From contig JANATF010000002.1 in the NCBI GenBank assembly GCA_029449245.1, forward strand, positions 62,001 through 126,000: a stretch of 64,000 nucleotides of DNA, written 5' to 3'. Below are positions 50,801 through 60,300 of the stretch, in pieces. The notes beneath the pieces were generated by a model. The model was not told the origin of the DNA, did no database searches, and saw only the letters and a list, made by a program, of their open reading frames with translations. This stretch comes from Mortierella alpina. Taxonomy: Eukaryota; Mortierellomycota; Mortierellomycetes; Mortierellales; Mortierellaceae. Numbering within the stretch: position 1 is the stretch's first letter; each line of letters starts with the position of its first letter. The position numbers and the translations under genes are program-made.

Positions 50801-53113
50801 CCACTGACAAGCCTGTTCCAGCGAGGCATGACGCGTATCTTGGGAGATCTACCCTTTGTCCGCGTATTTGTCGATGACATTGTGGTATTTTCCAAGAGCC
50901 GCGAAGAACATGCTGAACATGTCAGATGCGTTATTCAGAAACTTACAGAAGCTAAACTCATTATCAACACAGAAAAATCACATTTCTTTGCCACACAAAT
51001 TGTGCTCCTCGGTTTTGTGATTGATTTGCACGGTCAACGCATCGACCCTGCCAAACTTGTCAATATCCTTGAGTGGGACGCCCCAACTACGAGCCTCCAA
51101 ATCCAATCTTTTATTGGCACATGCAATTTCTTTCGCAATCATATCCCTATTTTCAGCACTTTAGCTGCTCCGCTTGACAAACTACGAAACGAAACCAAGC
51201 CCTTCAAGCTTAATAAAGAGGAACTTGACTCTTTCAATGCACTTAAAGATCTGCTCACATTAGCTCCCATACTTCACTTTGTGGACTGGACACAACCGCT
51301 ATACGTCGGTACTGACGCATCCAATGTAGGCATTGGATCAACACTATATCAAATAATATGGAATCCGAAAACCAATAAAGAAGAAGTAGTCTTCATCTCG
51401 TTCATGGCCAGGTCACTACAGGCAAGAGAGCGGCGCTATTCTACTACACAAAAAGAACTACTTGCAATCGTTTTTGCCCTTACAAAGTTCCACTACTATC
51501 TTTGGGGTCGTCACTTCACTTTGTACACGGACCACCGCGCCCTTACTTTCATTCATTCTCAAAAAGAGTTGAACTCCATGTTAACAAACTGGCAAGAAAC
51601 TATTCTTGATTACAATTTTACGGTGAAATATCGCCCTGGTATAATGAACATTCTGCCTGATGCCCTGTCTCGTCTCTTCCCGGCTGATTTTAAATCTCGC
51701 TACCCGAGGAGGGATGAAGAGGACATTAGTCTATCATATATGCAGGCGGAAGAGTCTCATACAGTGATTACAGACAAAGCAGAACGGGATGCCATTCTTG
51801 ACAAGGTGCATACACTGGGTCACTTTGGCACGAACGTTATGGTCAAGAACATTCACGCTGATCATGTCACTTGGCCGCACTTAGCAGAGGACTGCCTGGC
51901 TTGGGTTAAGAAGTGCCCCGAATGCCAACGTAACAATATTGCTCAAAAAGGGTATCATCCACTTAAAGCCATTCACGCACAGCTGCCTGGAGAACATATG
52001 GCTGTTGATCTCGCAGGGCCTTTCCCTCTGTCGAACAAAGGCAATAAATATCTGTTGATACTAGTCGACGTGTGCACCCGCTTTGTATTCCTAAAAGCAA
52101 TACCAAACAAAAACAGCCTCACCGTCGGCGGCGTCCTCTTTGACATATTCAGTCTCATTGGCTTTCCGCGCATTCTTCAATCTGACAACGGCACAGAATT
52201 TGTTAATGCTCTAATGACTACGATCAAAACTGAAATGGGCACTGACCATCGTTTGACCACACCATATCATCCGCGCGGCAACGGCGTAGCAGAAAGACAC
52301 GTCAAGATTGCATGTGATATCATCCGTAAAGACTTCAAGCAGCAAGGCAACGCGTGGGATAACCATATTCCCATGGCACAGCTGGCTATGAATACGAGAA
52401 TTGTAGCATTACACAACTCGTCACCTTTCTCTCTCTTTTTTGCGCGCAAATTTAATGGTTTCCACAATTTCACAAATGATAAAGACGAACTACTCACACA
52501 GAAAGAACTCTGTGATCGGCTTAAGTACATGACTGAGATTGTATTTCCTGCTATTACGCAGAAGGCAAAGCTGACTCAGAAGAAAATGATTGAAAGGTTC
52601 AACGCGACTGTACTCCACAACGATTTTCCGGAGGGTGCCAAAGTCATGACCCTTGACCCCATCAAAGGCGACAAGTTGACGCCACGATACGAAGGCCCTT
52701 TCACCGTTGTTCGTCGTACTACTGGTGGCGCGTATGAACTTAGAGACGGAACTGGTTCCCTTCTGGGTCGAAATTATGCTCCCTCGCAATTAAAGTTAGT
52801 CCTTGAAGACTTTGGAGAAACTCCCACATATGAAGTAGAAAAAATCCTTCATCATAAAGCTCACCCGGCAGAACCAGGCAAATGGCTTTATAGGACCAAA
52901 TGGAGAGGCTACTCTGACAAGGAATGCACTTGGGAACCTGAAGAAAATTTCGTTGAAAAGCAATGCATCCGCGACTATTGGAACAGACTAAGGATTAATC
53001 CAGACACAATAACTCAAGAGCTAGTAACCACACAATTGAGCAAGAAAAACGCTCGAAGCAGCACTGAACGCAACACGCGATCGTCCAAACGCATAAAACG
53101 CAGCAAGGGATAG
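47900..53113 (+). CDS. LTR-2 gag-pol polyprotein with chromodomain, 1737 aa
   Basis: This is a single open frame. Gag has an acidic N-terminus and a helical capsid-like part, with zinc knuckle cysteines at about residues 443-475 (CNICRGRH..., CNNCGRPGHRAEEC). The protease DTGAS is at about 670, RT FVDDIVVF at about 988 and RNase H GTDASNVGIGS at about 1137. The integrase HHCC finger is at about 1305-1345 and the DDE core at 1368 (AVDLAGPF), 1427 (QSDNGTEF) and about 1460 (NGVAERHV). The chromodomain is at about 1643-1694 (YEVEKILHHK, WRGYSDKECTWEPEEN). The basic C-terminus may be a nuclear signal. All catalytic residues are present, so the element could be active. Gag and pol must be separated by protein processing or another route, since no frameshift exists. 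Confidence 0.96.
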   Translation: MTSKRSNKGKARPSSTPVASTETVEGSVNPSTAAPAEVPTNADSSTMDPENIELGNQEGNGQQERTQPHEDDEDSPSHTAVNGAETTRPPTQADYAGEESMAMDVDDTGDTSPTADDEDPFELSDIEVPDDISEPRATINELLNIQELQLRKLLAIKRHIQQNPSQADKYESRLPDMQKILHARAAKIKDLKSIIDAYDTILAASTRMGGTDPNAQRQSQESFTSSKTNGNRSYQQPAFLNIPNHWPRFRGPGGIANTQQYIETFKRQVVPAINPEALLHDGARYLGLLINREEDVDAFNEALKKEPVKRYDVDTLERVFLRACITPEEREQSLRDMATIGRLAHESWKTFALRVQKKVNQFQVTGDTTYLVNHLLSSLPSTVRNVIRSGNNMEDPTTVATFCDILSKCLGPDNLPAEPTSGSVSKTPIIGARSATRPNRQTRCNICRGRHTTEDHIECNNCGRPGHRAEECNSQAARSMGTNQDQASNNSNSMVRHHPFRNNNNNNRIFNTNNNNNQRSQNRRWVNNGNGENKDNNGNAQSKLKLSTGSNSIHVSPRTPLTINALSLSTSDSSYQHEEICNPDPALESIAHLSDSIFTDEEEDTRTPEEIRIDNDLQYLDSIYNKLTINNLATDNLETITYSAMTAIDAKSKRIIVPLEFENTIYDALLDTGASKSFVDRGLVQKANLHVNPAQGKIRLGDKNKFGDRTGETEPIEIRCNEHSILTALEVFDLDFDFVIGMDIFHELGFSIGGISDGRENAQCLPQPIPDKKPSLLPLETPAAELTPQFKAEKKAFMKYIDEVLKGNAEIPRNSYCPIPEMKVYLPVPKGTTLFRKPRPFAEQQMHIFDEQVAKWMADEVITLAPAGNPHNNTLTLASKKDLNGQKTKFRVCLDPRPLNMVLPDDNHPVPLISDIIQQLGGHAIYSTIDLTQAYHRLPVHATHQSLTAFMHRGTQYMFQRAPFGLKPLTSLFQRGMTRILGDLPFVRVFVDDIVVFSKSREEHAEHVRCVIQKLTEAKLIINTEKSHFFATQIVLLGFVIDLHGQRIDPAKLVNILEWDAPTTSLQIQSFIGTCNFFRNHIPIFSTLAAPLDKLRNETKPFKLNKEELDSFNALKDLLTLAPILHFVDWTQPLYVGTDASNVGIGSTLYQIIWNPKTNKEEVVFISFMARSLQARERRYSTTQKELLAIVFALTKFHYYLWGRHFTLYTDHRALTFIHSQKELNSMLTNWQETILDYNFTVKYRPGIMNILPDALSRLFPADFKSRYPRRDEEDISLSYMQAEESHTVITDKAERDAILDKVHTLGHFGTNVMVKNIHADHVTWPHLAEDCLAWVKKCPECQRNNIAQKGYHPLKAIHAQLPGEHMAVDLAGPFPLSNKGNKYLLILVDVCTRFVFLKAIPNKNSLTVGGVLFDIFSLIGFPRILQSDNGTEFVNALMTTIKTEMGTDHRLTTPYHPRGNGVAERHVKIACDIIRKDFKQQGNAWDNHIPMAQLAMNTRIVALHNSSPFSLFFARKFNGFHNFTNDKDELLTQKELCDRLKYMTEIVFPAITQKAKLTQKKMIERFNATVLHNDFPEGAKVMTLDPIKGDKLTPRYEGPFTVVRRTTGGAYELRDGTGSLLGRNYAPSQLKLVLEDFGETPTYEVEKILHHKAHPAEPGKWLYRTKWRGYSDKECTWEPEENFVEKQCIRDYWNRLRINPDTITQELVTTQLSKKNARSSTERNTRSSKRIKRSKG

Positions 53114-53362
53114 TTCCACAGCGTACACGAGGTTTTTATATATCAGTTTTCCTCGCAAAAAGACCATAGCATAAAAAGAGCACAGGCTCTAATGAGGTTT
53201 ACATTTTTTTCCTCGAACATAACTATAGAATATCAATGCCACAGAATGCAAAGGTGGATTATTTTATTTTTTTCTTTTCATTTTTTCATTTTCTCCATCT
53301 ACGACTTCACACATTAGCAACAACAGAATGCGTACCTCATTCTCCATCGAAGGGGAGGGCAG
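53114..53362. other. LTR-2 3' untranslated region with polypurine tract
   Basis: This AT-rich stretch ends in GAAGGGGAGGG (53349-53359) next to the 3' LTR. No further ORF, unlike LTR-1. Confidence 0.7.
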
Positions 53363-53523
53363 TGTTGTATATTGACCCTTAATAGCAGAATGTGTGCAGT
53401 TAGAAAGTTAGCAGAGCACTCAGCCACCAGGGACCCGCCACTATTAAAGGCACCCTGGCGCCTGTCATTAAAGATCCCTCTCTTGTTCTCATTCATTCTT
53501 GGTAATTTGCCTGCTACTTCTCA
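53363..53523 (+). repeat. 3' LTR of LTR-2
   Basis: 161 bp, identical by eye to the 5' LTR. Confidence 0.95.
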
Positions 53524-54997
53524 CCCCACTGTGAATCCAGCTCCTGGAAGAAATCCTGGCTGATGGACCATTCCAGCTGTGTGTTCATCCTGCGCGAGGG
53601 AGCGTCCGCTGGGTTGAACTGTGACGGCACGTAGGTGGTCCTGAGGCGTGTTCCTGTCTCGAGGCAGTAGGACCATATCTCCTCTGCTAGATCCATAAGC
53701 TGAGGGGAGCGAGTGCCTCCAAATTTGTTGACGTAGGCAATGGTCGTTGTGTTGTCCGAAATGATGTTCACCAATTTGCCCTTGGCACGGGGGTGATGGA
53801 TGACATGCCAAACGACCTTCAACTCCTTCCAGTTGATGTGCTGATCCATCTCCTCGTCCGACCATGAGCGACTGATGATCTCCTTGTCGATGACGATCCC
53901 CCAGTGGTTGTCGGAGCTGTCCGTGTACGCATCCACCTCCGTTGTTTGAGGGAGAAAACATTGGCCGTTCCATTGATGAAGGTTGGTGCACCACCACTCG
54001 AGTTCCTGTCGGGCTGTGTCCGTCAACTTCACCAGGTCCGTCCAGCTGCATGTCTTCAGTGATGAATTGAGTAGCTGGGTCAGGCGTCGAGTCCGCAACC
54101 GTGCTGGGAAGACTGCTGCCATCATGGCCATGGCTTTCCCAATGAACGCTGAGAGGTTGCGGAGCGATGTCTCTCCCAAACGCAGTAGTTTGCCGGCTTC
54201 CCTGCGAATGTCCCTGATTTTTGAGCGAGGGACTGAGAGGGTCATGTCGGTAGTATCGATGGTGAATCCGAGATGGTCGATACACTGTGTTGGGGTGAGG
54301 GTTGACTTTGAGTCCTTTATAAGAAAACCCAACTCCTTTAGCTTGTCCTGTAGCATTCGGGTGTGCTGCTGTGACTCTTCTTTGCTGGATGCCAAAATGA
54401 TCAGGTCGTCGAGGTAGGCTGAGACTCTGATCCCCTTCTTGCGAGCCCAAGTGAGCACCGGCTTCAAGATCTTTGTGAAGATAAGAGGAGAGAGTGAGAG
54501 ACCGAACGGTAGGACGCGAAATTGGTATTGTGTGCCGTTCCACTGGAACTGGAGGAAACGACGAGACGATGGGTGCACAAGAACATGAAGGAATGCATCC
54601 TGAAGATCGATGCTTGTCATCCAATCGCCTTTCTTGACCATGCGGCATACCTGGGCCATGGTCTCCATCTTGAATGCGCGTCGGGGAATGAACTTGTTCA
54701 ACGGTCGCAAGTTGAGCACAGGTCGGACATCGCCTGTCTTCTTCGGCACCGTAAATAAGCGGGACGTAAATCCCACCTCCGACGCCTCTTCGATGGCCTT
54801 TTTTCCCAACATAGATAGGACCTCCCGCTCTATGGCTAACCTGTCGGAGAGGGAATGTTGGAAGCCCGCTTTTTGACGCCGTCCGGTGGGGGGTGTGGAT
54901 GTGAACGGGACGCGAAAGCCCTCGTTGATGATGTTGTTGACCCACTGGGAATCCGTGAGAAAACTCCACGCCCGCTGGAAGAGGGAGAGACGGCCCC

Positions 54998-55930
54998 CTA
55001 CTGGCGTGTCTCCCCCTCTGATCCGTTTCCCTGTCCACTGTCGTCGTTGGATCGGGATTTGCTGCGCTTCTGGCCGTAACTGCGGTCGCCAGAGTTGCTG
55101 CTGTTGTTGCCCTTGGACTTTTTGTCGCTCTTGTTGTAGTTGCTGCCCTTGCTGGAACTCTTTCCGCTGCCGCTCTTCTTATTAGAGTCGTTTTGCTGAG
55201 TCCTGGAACGCTGCTTGTCTTGAGACTTCTTCTCGACCGTCTTCGGGTCGACAACAGGTTTCGAAGCAGCCAGAATGGCTTCAGCCTGCCGGCGGCGCTC
55301 AGCCAGGTCATCGACTGTAAGCAAAGAGGGGCCTTCAGTGAGACTGATCTGCGAGACGGCGTAAAGACCTCCTTCGCGGCGAGATTGGGACATTTGTCCT
55401 GCAATATCGCCCAGCATGATCCTGAGAGTGTTGAGGAAGGCGAACACTTTTTGTGGTAAGTGAGGGTCATGGGGGTTCTGAGCGAGCTCGTGGGCGAAGG
55501 TGTCAAAGGGGCGAGTGAGGTGAGCGAGTTTGGTCTGATAAAGGGCGAGGGTGTCATTAACTGCTTTCGCGTGAGGAGAGAGTTTGAGGTGACCACCGAG
55601 CGGGTGGAGTGCAGGGGCCTGATACTCCATAAGGGAATTGTAATGGTAGTCTGCCATGGTGAAGACCTTGTGGTCTTTAGGGAGGACTGCTTCGAAGAAC
55701 TGTTCCTCGCAAACGGCAGGGTAGTGTTCAATGAGCTCGGGGTAAGGGGTGAGAGTGGTTGAACGAGCCTTTTGAGAAACGTGAGGGTCTCCAAGGGAAG
55801 CGTTGGCGCGAAGCTCGTCAAGCTCCCTATCTTGGGCCTCAAGTCGGCGCTCCTGAGCCTCGAGGCGATCATAAATCGCTTGGAGGACGTCAGGGGAGAG
55901 AGTAGGAGTGGATTCATCCTGAGGATGCAT
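54998..55930 (-). CDS. DIRS-2 gag-like protein
   Basis: The start is at the Met of MHPQDES, although the frame is open further upstream into the terminal repeat. The coiled-coil N-terminus (RLEAQERRLEAQDREL) and Ser/Asn/Lys-rich basic tail are as in DIRS-1. Most substitutions relative to DIRS-1 are conservative. The ORF is intact and probably the only complete protein DIRS-2 can still make. Confidence 0.78.
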   Translation of the reverse strand: MHPQDESTPTLSPDVLQAIYDRLEAQERRLEAQDRELDELRANASLGDPHVSQKARSTTLTPYPELIEHYPAVCEEQFFEAVLPKDHKVFTMADYHYNSLMEYQAPALHPLGGHLKLSPHAKAVNDTLALYQTKLAHLTRPFDTFAHELAQNPHDPHLPQKVFAFLNTLRIMLGDIAGQMSQSRREGGLYAVSQISLTEGPSLLTVDDLAERRRQAEAILAASKPVVDPKTVEKKSQDKQRSRTQQNDSNKKSGSGKSSSKGSNYNKSDKKSKGNNSSNSGDRSYGQKRSKSRSNDDSGQGNGSEGETRQ

Positions 55931-56120
55931 TGATCGATGCTTGCGAAGGATGAGTTCCAGTTCGTGATAAAAGAAAAGATGAGTTTCTGAGCTGCCTTGG
56001 ATCCAGTAGATATAGATATCCACGCCACCAAAAAAAAAAAAAAACAGGTTTTTTATTGGGAGGATCATGACAATAAAAGAAAAGGTACACACAGGGAGAG
56101 TCCCATCGAAGGGCTGAATA

Positions 56121-56498
56121 ATTGAACTTAGTACGGGAGGAACCGTTCATTCGGATAATTGGTATTTGGGCCTGCTTGAGCAAGCAATGGCCCGAAGCTA
56201 TCATCCGTTGGATTATGGCTGAACGCCTCTAAGTCAGAATCCGTGCTAGAACGCGACGATTACCGCCTTTTCCGATTTTTAGTTGAATACGAATAGACCT
56301 CCGGGTCCTGAATCATATTACGTGGGGTGGTCTTGCGGAGCGGAAAGGCTTCATGAGGCTCCTGCTAATGTTAATTTCAAATATTGGAAGAGATAAATCC
56401 ATTGCAGACGACTTTTAAGCAACGGTGTATTGTAAGCAGTAGAGACGCTCTGTTGCGTCGATCTGCTGAGATTAAGCACTCTGTTGTACAGATTTGTT
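56121..56498 (+). rRNA. 28S rRNA fragment, 3'-terminal part (orphan)
   Basis: It continues from 38443: ATTGAACTTAGTACGGGAGG, CGTTCATTCGGATAATTGG, ATTATGGCTGAACGCCTCTA, GTCAGAATCC, then GTATTGTAAGCAGTAGAGA and ATCTGCTGAGATTAAGCA to GTACAGATTTGTTC, the 28S 3' end. The sarcin-ricin loop reads ACGGGAGGA instead of the near-universal ACGAGAGGA, so a functional ribosomal role is unlikely. Downstream is not spacer rDNA but an F-box relic, which confirms that the fragment is isolated. Confidence 0.93.
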
Positions 56499-56589
56499 CG
56501 AAAGAACAACATCTCTTTTTCTCATTTTTTTTCTTGTGTATGCGTAGTTGGGGGCTTTCCATCAAGACAGGCGGTGGCCAAGAGTGTTG

Positions 56590-57091
56590 ACAGCGCCTTT
56601 GATCTCCCAAGTGCGACCATTCAGCAAATCTTTGCCTCCGCACCCAATTTGATGCGATAGCCGACGACCGAGCAAGGGAATGCGATGCGCAATTGGAGGC
56701 GCGAGATATTGTCCAAGACCAGGATTGGGCGTATACAGGACTGGAGTCGCTCAACGTCCAGATTGCGGGCGTACCTCGCCCAGGCATCACGACCCACATG
56801 AATAGCCTCCCCTTCGAAAACTCTTCTCAACTTGCTCAAAATACCATCACCTCCAGTCGCAGGATCCAACACATCGTCTACACTCAACTCGGTCGACTGA
56901 CACAGTTGAAACAGCTTGTACTGGAAGATCGTGAGCTGTTTTCGGAGGAGTATTATGAGAAACGTGACCTTCTGCTCAAGAACGGGCACAAGTACACGTG
57001 TTTGGAGATGACACTCAAGAGTGGGATGGGGTTCCTGGAAGGGTTGCACGAGTTGAGGAGGGTGGAATTGGGCCATGGCTGTTGGGTATAG
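56590..57091 (+). pseudogene. F-box/LRR-type protein, C-terminal relic
   Basis: A 132-codon ORF (56693-57091) carries the pattern of the leucine-rich C-terminus of Mortierella-type F-box proteins: GLESLNVQIAGVPRP, YTQLGRLTQLKQLVL, then CLEMTLKSGMGFLEGLHELR. Homology extends upstream in another frame (LPSATIQQIFASAPNL), so there is a frameshift near 56650. The N-terminal F-box is missing, cut by the 28S fragment. The family call is from memory of such proteins. Confidence 0.6.
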
Positions 57092-57314
57092 GGCTATTGA
57101 GACCTGGGACTGTGAAAGGCAGATGAAGAGGTGGCAGTGGCTTGAAGAGGATGGTAATGATGACGTTGATGATGTTGTTGATGAGGAGAAAGGAGAATTG
57201 AAGGAAAACGAACGGATGTGGATGAAAAGAGTTGGCCGCTTCTTGATCGGCAGTACTCAATCCTTTTTTTTTAAAGGGCGGGAAGAAAAGGGTAAACTAG
57301 ACTATGTCGCATGC
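57092..57314. other. Short intergenic gap
   Basis: This lies between the F-box relic and the 3' end of the giant minus-strand gene. No feature seen. Confidence 0.5.
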
Positions 57315-60300
57315 TCACAATTGCGGCTGAAATTGGATCCCTGCCTTCTCCAAAATACACGCTGCATTCTTTGTCGACTGGCTGGTAATCCCCTCTGTTA
57401 ACGACTTGTAGACCGTCCACAACAACAGTTTTGTGTAGTCGGTATCCTCATGCACCTGTTCTACCAGGAATTGGAGGATATCTTGCTCTTCCTCAAGATC
57501 CATTGCTCCCAACGATTCATCGTCGAAAATTGAAGAGTCTCTCATCTCAAACACCAGACTCTCGGTCGTCAAGTCACCAAGTGACTCAGGAATACCTGAT
57601 ATCTTGCATTTGGGGAAACTCAATGAAGGAGCAGCCTCAACTTCGTTCACAGCTTCTCTCTTCGCCTCATCGTTACCCAACTGACAGAGACGCTCAACCG
57701 ACAGTTCGGCAGGGAGCTCCTCGCCAAAGTGCCCGTACAACTTCTTGGCAAAGAGGGCTACCGTTTCGGGAAGGCAGTGATTATCGATGGGTGTGGCTTC
57801 CTGGGCCTTTTCATAGGCAGCATCGCGGGCAATCTCCATTAGACGCTGGCCAGACTGGTCGTCAAGGCGCATGAATCCCTCCAGCTCGTGAGGAACATCT
57901 TGCCAGTCTCCAACATGGAGCGACACCCAGGCACGAGGGCGCAGGTGAGCGGGGAGTTCTCTCAAGTGCTCGGCAGTGCCGGAGCGAAGATCAATGACAC
58001 TGACAGAAGCACCAGTGTTTGGTTCGATTCCTACATCGGGCAACTGAGGCAAGGTGGACACTAATACAGGAAAGAACACATGCGTTAGCCTTGGCAATAT
58101 CTAGATCAACACCGCCAACATCCGACACCTGTACACAATGACATGAGTTATTTACAGTCAAAGACGGTCTTCTTGCTCGTTTCTTCCACAGAGACGGTGG
58201 TGCTGCTACTGCGATTGGCAGCGGCGGCGGCAGCAGCATCGGCCTCGGCATGAATGACAGACTCGAGATGGGCGCGCGAAATCGACTCGGCACTTCCACC
58301 AGAACCACTCTCCTGAACCAAAGACCTCTCAGGAGTGGTGAAGACCGATCCATTGTCATGCGACGACGTGATCTTGTGCTCGGTCTTGGTCTGGTCCCTC
58401 TCGACTGTGACAACCTCCTTGGCAATCAACTCCGACACCTCGACATCCTCCATAATCTCCTCAACCTCCTCGATCTCCTCGTAGGTTTCGTAGGTCTTGA
58501 CCTCGTAGGTCCACTTCTCGCTGACGGTAGTCTCGCGCTCGGTCCACTCGACATCGAACTTCTCTTTGTAGGTGACCTGGAAGGCCTCCTTAGCAGATTC
58601 GATGGTCTCGTGAGGTCCATCCAACTTGTAGTCAGTCTCTCCCCAGCGGTAGTAGACGTAGTACACGTTCGTCTGGCTGTCAAAGATGAGCTGCGTCACA
58701 TATGTAATACCAGTGCTCTTCTCAGTCAAGACAGAGTCATACACCTCCTCATCGTAATAGACGTAGGCAGACTTTGCGAGGGGGCAAACGTGATCAACCT
58801 TGGCCTTGCGGGTGGTAAGCACCTGGACAGTGCGCTTCCACACTCCATCAACCTTGGTGAGAGCACCAACAGCGGCACCTCCAGCACCATAGGCAATGGT
58901 ACGGAACCAGGAGGTCTCCTTGGTAATGGCAGGCTGAGCAATTACAACAGTCTCCTCGGTCTCGTGCTCAACAGTGACCTCCTCGTGCGTGACAGTGGTC
59001 GTTGTGTGCTCGTGAATCTTCGCGTCTTCGACAACGGCCTCTCTCTCGCGAGCGATGATGACCTGGGCCTCAGATTCGTTGTAGACCTCCTCAATCTCTT
59101 CGATGGTCTCGAACTCCTCGTAAGTCTTAACCTCGTAGGTCCACTTCTCCCTGACGGTAGTCTCGCGCTCGGTCCACTCGACATCGAACTTCTCCTTGTA
59201 GGTGACCTGGAAGGCCTCCTTAGCAGATTCGATGGTCTCGTGAGGGCCATCCAACTTGTAGTCGGTCTCTCCCCAGCGGTAGTAGACGTAGTACACGTTG
59301 GTCTCGCTGTTGTAGATGAGTTGAGTGACGTAAGTGATGCCAGTGCTCTTCTCGGTCAGCACAGAGTCGTAGACCTCATGATCGTAGTAGACATATGATG
59401 TCTCGGCGAAAGGGCAGACGTGATCGACTTTGGCCTTGCGGGTTGTCAAGGCCTGATAAGTGCGCTTCCAGACACCATTGACGTTGATGAGTGCTCCAGC
59501 GACGGCAACTCCAGCGCCAGCTGCATTGCGACGGAGCCAAGACGTTTCCTTGGTGACCGCAGGGTGGTTGACGACCAAAATCTTTTTAGTTGTGGTGGTG
59601 CTCTCGTTGGTAGCGTCGTCACGAACGGTAGTGTTGTGCTCTTCGTGAGTGATGAACTTGTCCATGGTCTTCTCCTCGTCACTTTCGTACTCCACAATCT
59701 CCTCCTCAAGGCCGAATTCGTGGCGGACGATGGACCATTGGGCTATTAGATTATAAAGGAGGTATTATCGTTAATGTTGTACTTGAGCGAGAACAGTTGT
59801 CTCGTTAGTACCGATCACAATACTTACTGTTAATGACAGTTCGTCTTTCCTCCCAGCTGACACTGTAGGCCTCGGTGTACTTGGTCTTGAAAATGACCTT
59901 GGCTTCTTCGACGGTCTCATAGGGTCCATCCAGGACAACCTGGTCCTCACCCCAGTTGAGGTACACATAGTAGGTGTTCTCCACGTAGTTGAAGAGCAAC
60001 TGGGTGGTGTAGATATCACCCGTTGTCTTGCGGCTGAGCGAGGCGTGGTAAATTTCCGAGTTGTCATCCGAGTAGACAGTAGCCTGGTGAGCAATTGGGC
60101 AGGCATGATCGATGAACTTGGCAGAAGAGACTGAAGTGGTAGAAGCAGATCTCTTAGGAACAGGAACGCCAGATCGCTCGGACTCGATGGTGACGGTGTC
60201 GTATTCGAACTCGACAGCGGACCAGTTCTCACCAGAGGTGACAGTGGTCTCCCGCTCGGTCCACTCGATACCGACCTTGGACGAGAAGATCTCCTGGAAC

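Larger units (their letters stand above)
47339..53523 (+). mobile_element. LTR-2: intact chromodomain Ty3/Gypsy retrotransposon, 6185 bp
   Basis: Two 161-bp LTRs (47339-47499 and 53363-53523) look identical by eye, starting TGTTGTATATTGACC and ending CTTCTCA. The target duplication is CCCCA (47334-47338 and 53524-53528). A polypurine tract (GAAGGGGAGGG) lies just before the 3' LTR. There is one uninterrupted gag-pol ORF. It is inserted in DIRS-2 RT sequence in the opposite orientation. All signs point to a recent insertion. Confidence 0.97.
46952..55010 (-). pseudogene. DIRS-2 RT / RNase H / methyltransferase-like ORF, split by LTR-2
   Basis: The open frame starts at about 55010, overlapping the end of gag in a different phase. 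Its first Met is at 54812, but homology begins before it (GGRLSLFQRAWSFL). RT has YLDDL near 54400, and RNase H has YTDSSDNHWG and SDNTTTIAYVNK. The frame stops at the LTR-2 insertion (53524) and continues from 47338 to 46952 with VDLFAS, PPWNLI and a stop. Unlike DIRS-1, the RT itself has no nonsense codon or shift, so only the insertion disables it. Confidence 0.92.
38444..56122 (-). mobile_element. DIRS-2: DIRS element inserted in 28S rDNA and split by two LTR retrotransposons
   Basis: It is the same family as DIRS-1, on the minus strand. It runs from the left end at 56122 (gag 55930-54998, RT/RNase H from about 55010), through the LTR-2 insertion at 53523-47339, the rest of RT/methyltransferase-like sequence and the recombinase (47338-46101), and the LTR-1 insertion at 46095-38904, to the end of the recombinase (38903-38790), ICR (38673-38759) and right end at 38444. 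Both LTR elements are flanked by 5-bp duplications of DIRS sequence. Removing both leaves an element with apparently intact ORFs. Its outer flanks are the two halves of a 28S fragment. Confidence 0.95.

Noticed and set aside
58010-58040. GGTTCGATTCC as a tRNA T-loop
   Set aside because: It lies within a coding exon of the giant gene, and no acceptor stem or anticodon arm can be drawn.
58250-59398. 382-aa plus-strand ORF opposite exon K
   Set aside because: It is antisense to the WGR exon. Its Leu/Val/Asp-rich content reflects complementary codons, and the minus strand has domains and splice sites.
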